Origin: Chlorogloea sp. CCALA 695
Lineage (GTDB): Bacteria; Cyanobacteriota; Cyanobacteriia; Cyanobacteriales; Chroococcidiopsidaceae
DNA length: 64,000 bases
NCBI RefSeq assembly: GCF_003003885.1
Contig: NZ_PVWN01000014.1
Span: 37,504-101,503, forward strand
Direction: 5' to 3'
Shown: positions 41,225 to 49,197 of the stretch, one piece after another
How the letters are laid out: every line of letters begins with the position of its first letter
Numbering within the stretch: the stretch's first letter is position 1
Made by a program: the position numbers and the translations under genes
Notes under the pieces: generated by a model
Told to the model about the DNA's origin: nothing
Databases searched by the model: none
What the model saw: the letters and a program-made list of their open reading frames with translations, nothing else

Positions 41225-42943
41225 ATGAATTTGGGACAGCCATTAGGTTCAGTTACACAAGGATCGCTCAGTGAAGGATTAGAGGTGCGCTTGCATCCCG
41301 ATGTTTTGGTAGAAGATATGCGCGTCGGCAAATTTCTTGTCGTCGAAGGCATAAAATCGCGTTTCTTTTGTATGTTAACGGATGTTTCTCTAGGAACCTC
41401 TAGCCCACGAATTGTCGCCAATCCGCCCTTACCTAGCGACGACTTTATGCGCGAAGTTTTGGCTGGAAGCGGTACTTACGGAACTATCGACCTCACGCCG
41501 ATGTTAATGTTTACCCCCGAATCGGAGGAACCAGTTTTTAAGAAGAATGGCAAAGAACCAAACAGTGTAAGCGGATTAGGTTCCTTTCAAGCCCAAAGTA
41601 GCAGCAATATGGAACTGCTACCCGTCAAAACTATTCCCAGCCACTTTAGCCAAGTTTACGATGCCAGCGAACGAGATTTTAGAGCGGTATTTGGCTGGGA
41701 AGACGATCCCCAAAAGCGCAACTTTGCGATCGGTCAACCTCTTGACATGGACGTACCGATATGTATAGACCTAGATCGCTTTGTAGAGCGTAGTAACGGC
41801 GTATTTGGCAAGTCTGGAACAGGTAAATCTTTTCTCACTCGCTTACTTTTATCGGGGATTATTCGCAAACAGGCGGCGGTAAATTTAATTTTTGATATGC
41901 ACTCAGAGTATGGCTGGGAAGCAGTATCAGAAGGCAAGCAATTTAGTACCGTTAAAGGCTTGCGTCAATTGTTCCCTGGCAAAGTTCAAGTTTACACCCT
42001 CGATCCTGCTTCTACCAAGCGCCGAGGGGTACGCGATGCCCAAGACCTGTATTTGAGTTACGACCAAATTGAAGTTGAAGACATCATGCTGGTACGCAAC
42101 GAATTAAACCTGTCTGAAGCAAGTTTAGAAAATGCCATCATTCTGCGTAACGAGTTTGGTAAGTCTTGGATTACCCAGCTTTTAGCAATGGGTAACGAGG
42201 AAATAGAAATGTTTTGCCAAGAAAAGCGGGGTAATAAGTCCTCAATCATGGCTTTACAGCGCAAACTTATCCGCTTAGAGGATCTTAAATATATGCGGAC
42301 TACTTGCCCGCATAACTATATAGATAAAATTTTGGCTTCTTTAGATGCTGGCAAGCACGTAGTAATTGAATTTGGTTCTCAGTCAAATATGCTTTCCTAT
42401 ATGCTGGCAACCAACACTATATCTCGGCGTATCCATCAGTCTTACGTCCACAAAGCCGAGAAATTCCTACAAAGCAAAAATCCGTGCGATCGCCCACATC
42501 CCTTAGTAATTACTATTGAAGAAGCTCACCGCTTTCTTGATCCTGCTACTGTCAAGCAAACTATTTTCGGGATTATTGCCCGTGAAATGCGAAAATATTT
42601 TGTCACCTTATTAGTTGTAGATCAACGTCCATCAGGGATTGACAACGAAGTAATGTCCCAAATTGGTACGAGAATCACCGCTTTACTCAACGACGAAAAA
42701 GACATTGAGGCTATTTTTACCGGAGTATCTGGCGGACAAGCCTTACGCAGTGTTTTAGCAAAACTTGACTCCAAGCAACAGGCTTTAATTCTCGGTCATG
42801 CCGTACCCATGCCTGTAGTCGTCAGGACACGCCCTTACGATCAAACCTTCTATACAGAAATCGGCGATGTCGCTTGGGAAGAAAAGCCCGACGAGGAAGT
42901 ATTTGCCGCCGCCCAACTCGCCCAAGCCGACCTGGGATTTTAG
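41225..42943 (+). CDS. HerA-like ATPase with HAS-barrel (DUF87)
   Basis: 572 residues from the ATG at 41225; an in-frame GTG at 41210 would add five residues. The N-terminal part (QPLGSVTQGSLSEGLEVRLHPDVLVEDMRVGKFLVVEG) resembles the HAS beta-barrel of HerA/FtsK-type hexameric motors. Walker A VFGKSGTGKSFLTRLLL is near residue 200, Walker B LVITIEEAHRFLDP near 430, and VVDQRPSGID with SQIGTRI downstream resembles the sensor and arginine-finger region. HerA works with NurA nuclease in archaea; no nurA is adjacent. The type is conserved in cyanobacteria, function unproven. Confidence 0.75.
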   Translation: MNLGQPLGSVTQGSLSEGLEVRLHPDVLVEDMRVGKFLVVEGIKSRFFCMLTDVSLGTSSPRIVANPPLPSDDFMREVLAGSGTYGTIDLTPMLMFTPESEEPVFKKNGKEPNSVSGLGSFQAQSSSNMELLPVKTIPSHFSQVYDASERDFRAVFGWEDDPQKRNFAIGQPLDMDVPICIDLDRFVERSNGVFGKSGTGKSFLTRLLLSGIIRKQAAVNLIFDMHSEYGWEAVSEGKQFSTVKGLRQLFPGKVQVYTLDPASTKRRGVRDAQDLYLSYDQIEVEDIMLVRNELNLSEASLENAIILRNEFGKSWITQLLAMGNEEIEMFCQEKRGNKSSIMALQRKLIRLEDLKYMRTTCPHNYIDKILASLDAGKHVVIEFGSQSNMLSYMLATNTISRRIHQSYVHKAEKFLQSKNPCDRPHPLVITIEEAHRFLDPATVKQTIFGIIAREMRKYFVTLLVVDQRPSGIDNEVMSQIGTRITALLNDEKDIEAIFTGVSGGQALRSVLAKLDSKQQALILGHAVPMPVVVRTRPYDQTFYTEIGDVAWEEKPDEEVFAAAQLAQADLGF

Positions 42944-43317
42944 CCCTTGGTAATATCTCGCCATCAGTTAGCCATAATCAGTACGGTTATCCGGTGGCTC
43001 TAATGCACGTATTTTAGCTCAAGTCAAGTCATCATATATAAGTAAGCGTGATCGCCTCTCTAATTGACGAGCGCTCAATGTACAAATAACTAAATTTATA
43101 GTAAAATAAAGTCATATCGACTTCGACTAAATGAATTTCAGAGCAACCATGCTCAAGCAAAGGGGAAACTTATCCTAACAAGCCAGCGTCTCTACACCTT
43201 CTGTAGGATGTACGTGTAAGCACTAATTAGTTAACGTTCAGTTATAAATAAGTATTTCTTCCCGTTTCGTTCTAGCCCTTTAGTATTCAAACTGTCTACG
43301 GAGTTGACGCCGCACAA
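42944..43317. other. 374-bp intergenic region upstream of the sigma-factor gene
   Basis: No coding frame was seen. Several A+T-rich -10-like hexamers (e.g. TATAAA near 43242, TATAGT near 43100) are present but none stands out with a matched -35. The length suggests a long leader or more than one promoter for the sigma-factor gene. The segment around 43180-43205 contains CGTCTCTACACC, which resembles the right flank of the palindromic repeat without the palindrome. Confidence 0.4.
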
Positions 43318-44295
43318 ATGCCCACAGTTAACACCACTACTGAAAAAACCAAGTTTACAGCAGATATGGTTCGTACCTATCTGCGAGAAATCGGCCGCGT
43401 ACCCCTGCTTACCCGCGAACAAGAAATTGTTTACGGCAAGCAAGTACAACAAATGATGTCGCTCCTAGAAGCTAAAGAAGTGCTGGCAAAGGAACTACAT
43501 AGGGAACCAACGGCTGATGAATGGGCGACCAAAGTAGAAATCGTCGCCGAGGAGTTGCCAGAAACTATCAAGCGGGGTACAAGAGCCAAGCAAAAAATGA
43601 TTGAGGCGAACTTGCGCCTGGTAGTGGCGATCGCTAAAAAATATCAAAAGCGGAACATGGAATTTTTGGACTTAATCCAAGAAGGTACTATGGGATTAGA
43701 GCGCGGGGTAGAAAAATTTGACCCCCTGCGCGGCTACAAATTCTCTACCTACGCTTATTGGTGGATACGCCAAGCAATTACTAGGGCGATCGCTCAACAA
43801 GCCCGTACCATCAGGCTACCGATTCACATTACCGAAAAGCTGAACAAAATCAAAAAAGTGCAGCGCGAACTAGCACAAAAATTAGGGCGCAGTCCTAACG
43901 CTAACGAAATAGCCACGGCTTTAGAACTAGAACCCGCCCAAATCCGCGAATATCTGAACCTTGCTCGTCAACCAGTATCTTTAGATATCCGGGTTGGGGA
44001 TAACCAAGATACCCAATTGCAAGATTTGTTAGAAGATGATGGCCCATCCCCCGACCATTTTATGACGCAAGAAGCCTTACGTCACGATATAAATACTTTA
44101 CTCGCCGAGTTAACGACTCAACAGCGCGAAGTAGTAAGCTTGCGTTTTGGTTTACTTGATGGTAACGAATTATCTTTAGCAAAAGTAGGTGAAAGACTCA
44201 ATCTCAGTAGAGAACGAGTACGTCAGTTAGAGCATCAAGCTTTAGCACACCTGCGCCGCCGTCGTGAAAATGTGCAAGAGTATATTGCAAGTTAG
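43318..44295 (+). CDS. Group 2 sigma-70 factor (SigB/SigD type)
   Basis: 325 residues. Region 1.2 is DMVRTYLREIGRVPLLTREQEIVYGKQVQQMM. Region 2 is KQKMIEANLRLVVAIAKKYQKRNMEFLDLIQEGTMGLERGVEKFDPLRGYKFSTYAYWWIRQAITRAIA. Region 3 follows, and region 4.2 is GERLNLSRERVRQLEHQALAHLRRRR. The long region 1.1 of the principal SigA is missing, which marks a group 2 factor, used by cyanobacteria for light, nitrogen, carbon or heat responses. SigB, SigC and SigD paralogues cannot be separated safely by eye, so no symbol is given. An intrinsic terminator follows. Confidence 0.92.
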   Translation: MPTVNTTTEKTKFTADMVRTYLREIGRVPLLTREQEIVYGKQVQQMMSLLEAKEVLAKELHREPTADEWATKVEIVAEELPETIKRGTRAKQKMIEANLRLVVAIAKKYQKRNMEFLDLIQEGTMGLERGVEKFDPLRGYKFSTYAYWWIRQAITRAIAQQARTIRLPIHITEKLNKIKKVQRELAQKLGRSPNANEIATALELEPAQIREYLNLARQPVSLDIRVGDNQDTQLQDLLEDDGPSPDHFMTQEALRHDINTLLAELTTQQREVVSLRFGLLDGNELSLAKVGERLNLSRERVRQLEHQALAHLRRRRENVQEYIAS

Positions 44296-44326
44296 AAAGT
44301 TGTCATTTTTAATTGGATAACTTGCG

Positions 44327-44355
44327 TACCTCCTATTACTTAGGAGGTATTTTTT
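44327..44355 (+). terminator. Intrinsic terminator after the sigma-factor gene
   Basis: The perfect 9-bp stem TACCTCCTA / TAGGAGGTA (44327-44335 and 44341-44349), a 5-base loop, then TTTTTT. It begins 32 bases after the stop codon. Confidence 0.9.
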
Positions 44356-44487
44356 ATGATTAAGTATTTCGTTAATTATTCGAGCATTTCCCCCTATAGG
44401 TTTGTAAAAAATTAAGCTTTTTTACGGAAAGCAAAGTATCCCTTTTGAAGTATCAATAATGCCTAACTAATTGGGTATGCTGTAATT

Positions 44488-44541
44488 ATGGCTGAACCTC
44501 CACCCCCCAGCTTAGAGCTAGATAATAAAAAGGAACGATGA
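44488..44541 (+). CDS. 17-codon mini-ORF overlapping the next start
   Basis: The frame reads MAEPPPPSLELDNKKER and stops at TGA 44539-44541, so its stop overlaps the ATG of the next gene at 44538 by four bases (ATGA). The composition looks like a real protein beginning (acidic, proline-rich) rather than random A+T-rich sequence. It could be a leader peptide giving coupled translation, or the stub of a gene whose body was lost. No Shine-Dalgarno is clear upstream. Confidence 0.3.
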   Translation: MAEPPPPSLELDNKKER

Positions 44542-45140
44542 TGATGCTTAACTATATTGATAACTTGTTTTTAGGACGGCATCACAGCAAAGCTCCCTTA
44601 GCCAGCTTACTAATAGTTCTAAGTGTTTTTACTGGAGTGGCTACGCCAGCGTTAACCAAAGAATTAACGAGGGCTGACCAGTATAAAATTTCAGTTTTAG
44701 GAGAAGATTTAAGTAAAAACACTTACGAGCCTAAAGGCAAATTGCCGCAAAAGGATGGTGTTTACTTGTACGGTCAATCACCAGAACCGCAACAAATCGG
44801 ACAGGAATATATAGTTATTGAGGTAAGTAAGGGTAAAGCCGTCGGTGCATTTTATCTTCCTAGCTCAGAATTTAACTGCTTTAACGGCACCATTGAGGCG
44901 GGAAAATTGGCTTTATTACTAGCTAATGGCCCAGAAACCGAAGCTTATCCTGACACTATAGGTAGTAATACGGAGGAGGAACAAGTAGCCATAGTAGGCG
45001 ATCACTCTTTAGGCGAAAATAGTAGTAATGAGATTACTACTCCTTACTCGGTAGCCTTGCAAAACTATCATCAGCTACCGCAAGTTAGTGACAGCGACAA
45101 GCAGATTTTGGCAGCTTGCAAAAGTAATTATCAAGATTGA
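44538..45140 (+). CDS. Secreted hypothetical protein, conserved-looking
   Basis: 200 residues, with AAGGAACG before a run of three ATG codons. A signal peptide (PLASLLIVLSVFTGVATPALTK) lies at residues 20-42. The mature part has KDGVYLYGQSPEPQQIGQEYIVIEVSKGKAVGAFYLPSSEFNCFNGTIEAGKLAL, a mixed beta region with one cysteine, and a second cysteine in LAACKSNYQD at the end. I recall similar unnamed proteins in other cyanobacteria but no domain name. Its stop abuts the broken antiporter fragment. Confidence 0.6.
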   Translation: MMMLNYIDNLFLGRHHSKAPLASLLIVLSVFTGVATPALTKELTRADQYKISVLGEDLSKNTYEPKGKLPQKDGVYLYGQSPEPQQIGQEYIVIEVSKGKAVGAFYLPSSEFNCFNGTIEAGKLALLLANGPETEAYPDTIGSNTEEEQVAIVGDHSLGENSSNEITTPYSVALQNYHQLPQVSDSDKQILAACKSNYQD

Positions 45141-45713
45141 TCGAACTAGCACTCAACCAAGCAGAGGCGGAAAACATTCCTTTTTTCTTGAGTAGTGCTT
45201 TAGATCCTGAAGGGTTGGAAGAAGCAAGGCTTAGTTCGATGGGTACTTTTATCGCGATGACGAGTAATGGCGAGGTGAATTTTGTTTTGGCGCAAAGAGC
45301 GGCGGAAGAATTTAAGCCACCCAGAGTTTTAGCAGTGTTTCCCCGCGATCCATTAGTGAATAAAGATTAATCAAGCCTTTCTACCAGAATTAGCGATTAA
45401 AACTTGGAATGATTATTTGACCAATGGTAGGGTTAAGTTAGGTGCTACAACGCTGATGGAGTTGGGGTTTGCCTTTCAACAGGCTCATTTTCAAGCATTG
45501 ACTAAAGCCGGGGAATTAGTGCCATTATTGAGCGAAAGAGCAGGGCGAAGTCAAATAGTTTCAGCAAGTGATGAATGGATTGAAGGCGATCGCATTATTT
45601 ATTTACTGCACGATCCTACACCTTTATTATGAAAACGTTTATTAGGGGAGCGGCAATTAAGTCGTTTAATTTTGGAGAAGTTAGCGGCAATCGAAGAAGT
45701 TCCGATGATTTGA
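45137..45713 (+). pseudogene. C-terminal remnant of a CPA1-type cation/proton antiporter
   Basis: Reading from 45137 gives IELALNQAEAENIPFFLSSA...VLAVFPRDP, then a frameshift near 45366. The +1-shifted frame continues from about 45367 as INQAFLPELAIKTWNDYLTN, then GRVKLGATTLMELGFAFQQAHF...IIYLLHDPTPLL. An in-frame TGA follows at 45630-45632, and the same frame goes on (KRLLGERQLSRLILEKL, then AAIEEVPMI) to a stop at 45711-45713. The whole resembles the cytoplasmic C-terminal region of cyanobacterial NhaP/CPA1 antiporters. The entire membrane domain is missing, so the gene is dead, with at least three lesions. Confidence 0.75.
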
Positions 45714-45820
45714 GCGCTTGCAATGAAAAAACTAGGACTTGGGGGATAAAAATAGAGGCACAATCGCTTGCAAAAAACTTTTGCTAGTGGAAAGTACCAT
45801 AGCGAAGTTAGGGCAAGTTT

Positions 45821-46966
45821 TCAAATTTTGGGTACGGCAACTTTTCTAATAGTACCTGCATAACTTTCCATAATTACTTGCGGCGAGTTACCAACCCATT
45901 TAGCAATTTGGGGAATACTTACATCCGCTTCTAGTGCCATAGTGACAAACGTATGGCGAGTTTGATAAGGCTTGCGGTATTCATAATTCAAAGATTTTAT
46001 AATTGTTTTCCAAGCTCTATTTCTGAAATTATGCGTATCGATCCATTTACCTTCAGGGCTAGGAAATACTAGGCTTCCAGGCTTGAATGTCGAGCCTTTT
46101 TTTATTTCATCTAGTAGTTCTAGTAATTGAGCATTAACAGGGAATGTCCGCTTGAATTGAGTTTTCAGCCCGTCTTTAAGTACAAGTCCATCAACGCTAC
46201 TAACTACCGCCTGCTGGAAGCAGATAGATTTATTGGTAATGTGTTTCCATTGCAGAGCGATTACTTCACTAGGTCTAGCACCTGTAAGAAATAAAAACTG
46301 CACGTAGTTAGCATAATGTTTGTAATAGGTATTATCTTTAAAAGCCGCAATAATCGCATCTCTCTCCTCTTTACTAAAAGGATTGATATCGTCATCCTCG
46401 GTGCTGAGTTTTTTTAGTTTAATTTCTTTTGCTAATCCCTCAAAAGGGTTGGTAGTAATGAGGTTATTTGCGATCGCCCAATTACAGCAAGCTGATAGCT
46501 GTACTAATAAGCGTTTAGCGCTATCAGTCGGAATGTTTAGTACAATCCAGTCAAAAATTTGTGGAGCCTCTTCTATCCGTTTGTGCGGGCATTTTTCTAA
46601 ATATCTCTCTTGCAGCACGTAGGTACGCCAAGTACCAGGAGCGCAATCTGGCTTTTTGAAAGCTTGATACTTTTCCCATAGTTCAGAAATTTTTATCTCT
46701 TGTTTGGGCTTGATATTGTGTACTACGGCTAAATGAACTTGCGGTTTGTATTTAGCTAAGGTGAAATCAAAATTGTTATTTAAAATATCTGCTTCTATTT
46801 GGCGGATTTTTTGTTCGGCAATTTTGCGATTGAGCTTAGTATCGTTCATTTCCAAGCTCAAGTAAGTTTGCTTGCCATTAAAAAGACTTCGCGGTAGTCG
46901 TAAGCGTAACCTGTTATGAAGCGAGTCTAAAACAATACTGCCCTTAGAGTGTTTAACAGATTCCAT
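45821..46966 (-). CDS. Tyrosine recombinase (phage-type integrase)
   Basis: 381 residues. The N-terminal arm domain (GSIVLDSLHNRLRLRLPRSL...KIAEQKIRQIEADILNNNFD) is of the DUF3596 arm-binding type, then comes a core-binding helical domain (about 95-190) and the catalytic domain (about 195-375). Catalytic residues: Arg I in FLTGARPSEVIAL, a lysine in LKTQFKRTFPV, the RHTF block with Tyr at the usual HxxR histidine (YQTRHTFVTMALEADVSIP), Asn at the usual second His/Trp position (WVGNSPQ), and the nucleophile in ESYAG. It sits 138 bases beyond the 3' end of tRNA-Thr on the same strand, the classical place for an integrase that targets a tRNA gene. Confidence 0.9.
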   Translation of the reverse strand: MESVKHSKGSIVLDSLHNRLRLRLPRSLFNGKQTYLSLEMNDTKLNRKIAEQKIRQIEADILNNNFDFTLAKYKPQVHLAVVHNIKPKQEIKISELWEKYQAFKKPDCAPGTWRTYVLQERYLEKCPHKRIEEAPQIFDWIVLNIPTDSAKRLLVQLSACCNWAIANNLITTNPFEGLAKEIKLKKLSTEDDDINPFSKEERDAIIAAFKDNTYYKHYANYVQFLFLTGARPSEVIALQWKHITNKSICFQQAVVSSVDGLVLKDGLKTQFKRTFPVNAQLLELLDEIKKGSTFKPGSLVFPSPEGKWIDTHNFRNRAWKTIIKSLNYEYRKPYQTRHTFVTMALEADVSIPQIAKWVGNSPQVIMESYAGTIRKVAVPKI

Positions 46967-46999
46967 ATCTGATTGTAAACTCAGCAGTTCTACTTTAGC

Positions 47000-47021
47000 A
47001 CGATCATCAAACGATCATCAA
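47000..47021. repeat. Two tandem 11-bp repeats upstream of the integrase
   Basis: ACGATCATCAA occurs twice in direct tandem, 34 bases before the integrase start and between it and the tRNA gene. The position suits arm-type or accessory-factor binding sites, but two copies are thin evidence. Confidence 0.4.
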
Positions 47022-47104
47022 AATAGTCAATAAAGTGTATTTATTTTGAGATCAGCTTTATATCAAAGTCTCAAAAGTCTTTCTGTATAAGAGTTTCAAA
47101 AAAG

Positions 47105-47174
47105 CTGGTGACAAGATTTGAACTTGCGACCGGCTGATTACAAATCAGCTGCTCTACCCCTGAGCTACACCAGC
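47105..47174 (-). tRNA. tRNA-Thr(UGU)
   Basis: On the minus strand the acceptor arms GCTGGTG / CACCAGC pair over 7 bp, the D arm is GCTC...GAGC, the anticodon arm is GCTGA-TTTGTAA-TCAGC with anticodon TGT, and the T arm is GCAAG-TTCAAAT-CTTGT. CCA is not encoded. The 3' end faces the integrase gene and is intact, as expected when an integrated element restores the tRNA. End coordinates are exact to within a base. Confidence 0.92.
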
Positions 47175-47249
47175 ACAAGAAATCAATATAACTAATTTAT
47201 GGCTTTTTGGCAAGCTATAAGAAAAATGTGACTAAACAAGCAGGCTTGC

Positions 47250-47270
47250 TTTGATAATGTTTGATAATGT
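47250..47270. repeat. Tandem 10-bp repeat upstream of argF
   Basis: TTTGATAATG occurs twice in tandem, about 105 bases before the argF start. It may be a regulator site or chance. No known operator was recognised. Confidence 0.3.
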
Positions 47271-47376
47271 TTAAACACAGTCATTTTGCGGCACAGGTGG
47301 GTCAACGAGCAATAGATTCTCGCTCTGGGTCAAAAAAAAGACTCGAAACCTATCGTTTACTCAATTTAAGACAAAC

Positions 47377-48297
47377 ATGGCAGCGTTGAAAGGACGAGAT
47401 TTATTAAGTTTGACAGATTTGACTAGCGATGAAGTTACTGAACTCTTGCTGCTTGCAGCACAGCTAAAATCTGGACAGGTAAATATTCGCACTAATAAAG
47501 TTTTGGGATTACTTTTTTATAAAGCTTCTACTCGAACTAGGGTAAGTTTTTCTGTAGCTATGTATCAATTGGGCGGACAGGTAATAGATCTCAATCCAAA
47601 TGTAACTCAAGTTAGTCGAGGCGAACCCGTTGAAGATACAGCTAGAGTTTTAGACCGTTACTTAGATATTTTGGCGATTCGGACTTTTGAGCAGCAACAA
47701 TTAGAAACTTTTGCTAATTATGCCAATATTCCGGTAATTAATGCCTTAACCGATTTAGGGCATCCCTGTCAAATTTTGGCAGATTTGCTCACAATTAAAG
47801 AATGTTTTGGCGAACTTTCGGGATTAACTTTAACTTATTTGGGTGATGGAAATAATGTTGCTCACTCTCTACTATTAGGCTGCGCTTTAGTAGGTATGAA
47901 TGTGAGAATTGCTACACCTGATGAGTATCAACCAAATCCGCTAATTGTTGAAAAAGCCCGTAGTATTTCCGCAGATAAAACAGAAATAACTATTACCCAA
48001 GATCCCATAGCTGCGGCGAAAGGAGCGGATGTACTTTATACCGATGTTTGGGCAAGTATGGGGCAAGAAGCGGAGGCATTAACACGTATCCCGTTATTTC
48101 AACCTTATCAAATCAACGCGCAATTATTAAGTGTTGCCGATAAAAAAGCGATCGTTTTACACTGTTTACCAGCCCATCGTGGCGAAGAAATTACTCATGA
48201 AGTCATGGAAGGAGTGCAATCAAAAGTTTGGGAGCAAGCAGAAAATAGAATGCACGCTCAAAAAGCATTACTGGCAAGTTTATTAGGTGCAGATTAG
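47377..48297 (+). CDS. argF: Ornithine carbamoyltransferase
   Basis: 306 residues. ArgF makes citrulline from ornithine and carbamoyl phosphate in arginine synthesis. The carbamoyl-phosphate site STRTRVSF is at about 51-58, HPCQILADLLTI near 129, and the ornithine-side HCLPAHRGEEI near 262, all intact. The N-terminal LKGRDLLSLTDLTSDEV is typical. A repeat element begins just after the stop. Confidence 0.96.
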   Translation: MAALKGRDLLSLTDLTSDEVTELLLLAAQLKSGQVNIRTNKVLGLLFYKASTRTRVSFSVAMYQLGGQVIDLNPNVTQVSRGEPVEDTARVLDRYLDILAIRTFEQQQLETFANYANIPVINALTDLGHPCQILADLLTIKECFGELSGLTLTYLGDGNNVAHSLLLGCALVGMNVRIATPDEYQPNPLIVEKARSISADKTEITITQDPIAAAKGADVLYTDVWASMGQEAEALTRIPLFQPYQINAQLLSVADKKAIVLHCLPAHRGEEITHEVMEGVQSKVWEQAENRMHAQKALLASLLGAD

Positions 48298-48302
48298 GGC
48301 TA

Positions 48303-48428
48303 GGTAATGGGTAATTGGTAATGGGTAATTGGTAATAATTTCAATGAACAATTCCCAATGCGGTATGAAGGAGGAGGAGACAGGAGAGTAGAGACAAAGA
48401 AAAATCATCATACTTTCAGCAACGCCCA
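48303..48428. repeat. MITE-like element with heptamer repeats (copy B)
   Basis: It begins with alternating GGTAATG and GGTAATT heptamers and continues TAATTTCAATGAACAA, TCCCAATGCGGTA and ACAGGAGAG, homologous to the element at 35168-35295. It ends TCAGCAACGCCCA, the inverted terminal repeat. The left terminal repeat is missing or eroded. It lies 5 bases after the argF stop. Confidence 0.7.
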
Positions 48429-48497
48429 GATTAGTAAGAGTATTTATCAAAAAAACTAATTTTTCTTTTGATTATTTTGTCAGTGAGGGCATTTATG

Positions 48498-48513
48498 TAG
48501 TACGAATGTTCTA
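48498..48513 (+). promoter_or_regulatory. LexA box upstream of lexA
   Basis: TAGTACGAATGTTCTA fits the cyanobacterial LexA operator RGTAC-N3-DGTWCB at every defined position. It lies 33 bases before the lexA ATG, with a possible -10 (TATATT, 48524-48529) just downstream, so LexA would occlude the promoter. This implies autoregulation and control of any genes read through from lexA. Confidence 0.8.
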
Positions 48514-48546
48514 GAGGCATTTTTATATTCCGCCCCTTGCATATTC

Positions 48547-49152
48547 ATGGAACCCTTAACTGAAGCTCAACAACAATTGTATAACTGGTTAGTGAATTAT
48601 GTTCACGATTACCAGCACTCGCCATCAATTAGACAAATGATGCAGGCGATGCAATTAAAATCGCCTGCGCCCGTACAAAGTCGTTTAGAACATTTACGCG
48701 CCAAAGGATATATAGGATGGACAGAAGGTAGAGCTAGAACAATTCGGATTATTCAAAGCGTTCGTGCGGGAGTTCCGGTTTTAGGTGCGATCGCAGCAGG
48801 TGGTTTAATTGAACCATTTACTGACACCGTAGAGCAAATAGACTTTTTGCATCAGGTTGTACCACCCCAAACCTTCGCTCTGCGCGTCATGGGTGACAGT
48901 ATGATCGACGAACATATTACCGAAGGCGATCTAGTATTAATGCGTCCTGTACTAGAGCCAGATCAGCTAAAAAACGGTACAATTGTCGCCGCAATGGTTG
49001 ATGGACACGGTACAACATTAAAACATTTCTATCGCTTTGGAAGTCGCGTAACGTTAAAACCTGCCAATGCTAAATACACGCCGATAGAAGTAGACGCAAT
49101 TCAAGTACACGTCCAAGGCGCACTAATTGGAGTTTGGCGCGGTTATAACTAA
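48547..49152 (+). CDS. lexA: LexA repressor
   Basis: 201 residues. The N-terminal winged helix is LTEAQQQLYNWLVNYVHDYQHSPSIRQMMQAMQLKSPAPVQSRLEHLRAKGYI. The cleavage bond is the Ala-Gly in LGAIAAGGLIEPF (near 81-88). The serine of GDSMID (near 117) and the lysine of TTLKHFYR (near 159) form the catalytic dyad. All elements for self-cleavage are therefore present, unlike the Synechocystis protein, which is reported not to be a classical cleavable SOS repressor. A matching LexA box lies upstream. The helicase gene begins 45 bases downstream with no visible terminator between. Confidence 0.95.
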   Translation: MEPLTEAQQQLYNWLVNYVHDYQHSPSIRQMMQAMQLKSPAPVQSRLEHLRAKGYIGWTEGRARTIRIIQSVRAGVPVLGAIAAGGLIEPFTDTVEQIDFLHQVVPPQTFALRVMGDSMIDEHITEGDLVLMRPVLEPDQLKNGTIVAAMVDGHGTTLKHFYRFGSRVTLKPANAKYTPIEVDAIQVHVQGALIGVWRGYN

Positions 49153-49197
49153 AGGTATGAAATATTACTTTAAAAATTAACCGTACTAGCTCTGATC

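Noticed and set aside
43180..43205. Third copy of the palindromic repeat near the sigma-factor gene
   Set aside because: Only CGTCTCTACACC is shared with the repeat's right edge, and the palindrome itself is absent.
45813..45835. GCAAGTTTTCAAATTTTG resembling the T-arm of the nearby tRNA-Thr, as a possible second attachment site
   Set aside because: It is in inverted orientation to the tRNA end and has a 2-base insertion. Attachment sites should be direct repeats. Most likely chance.
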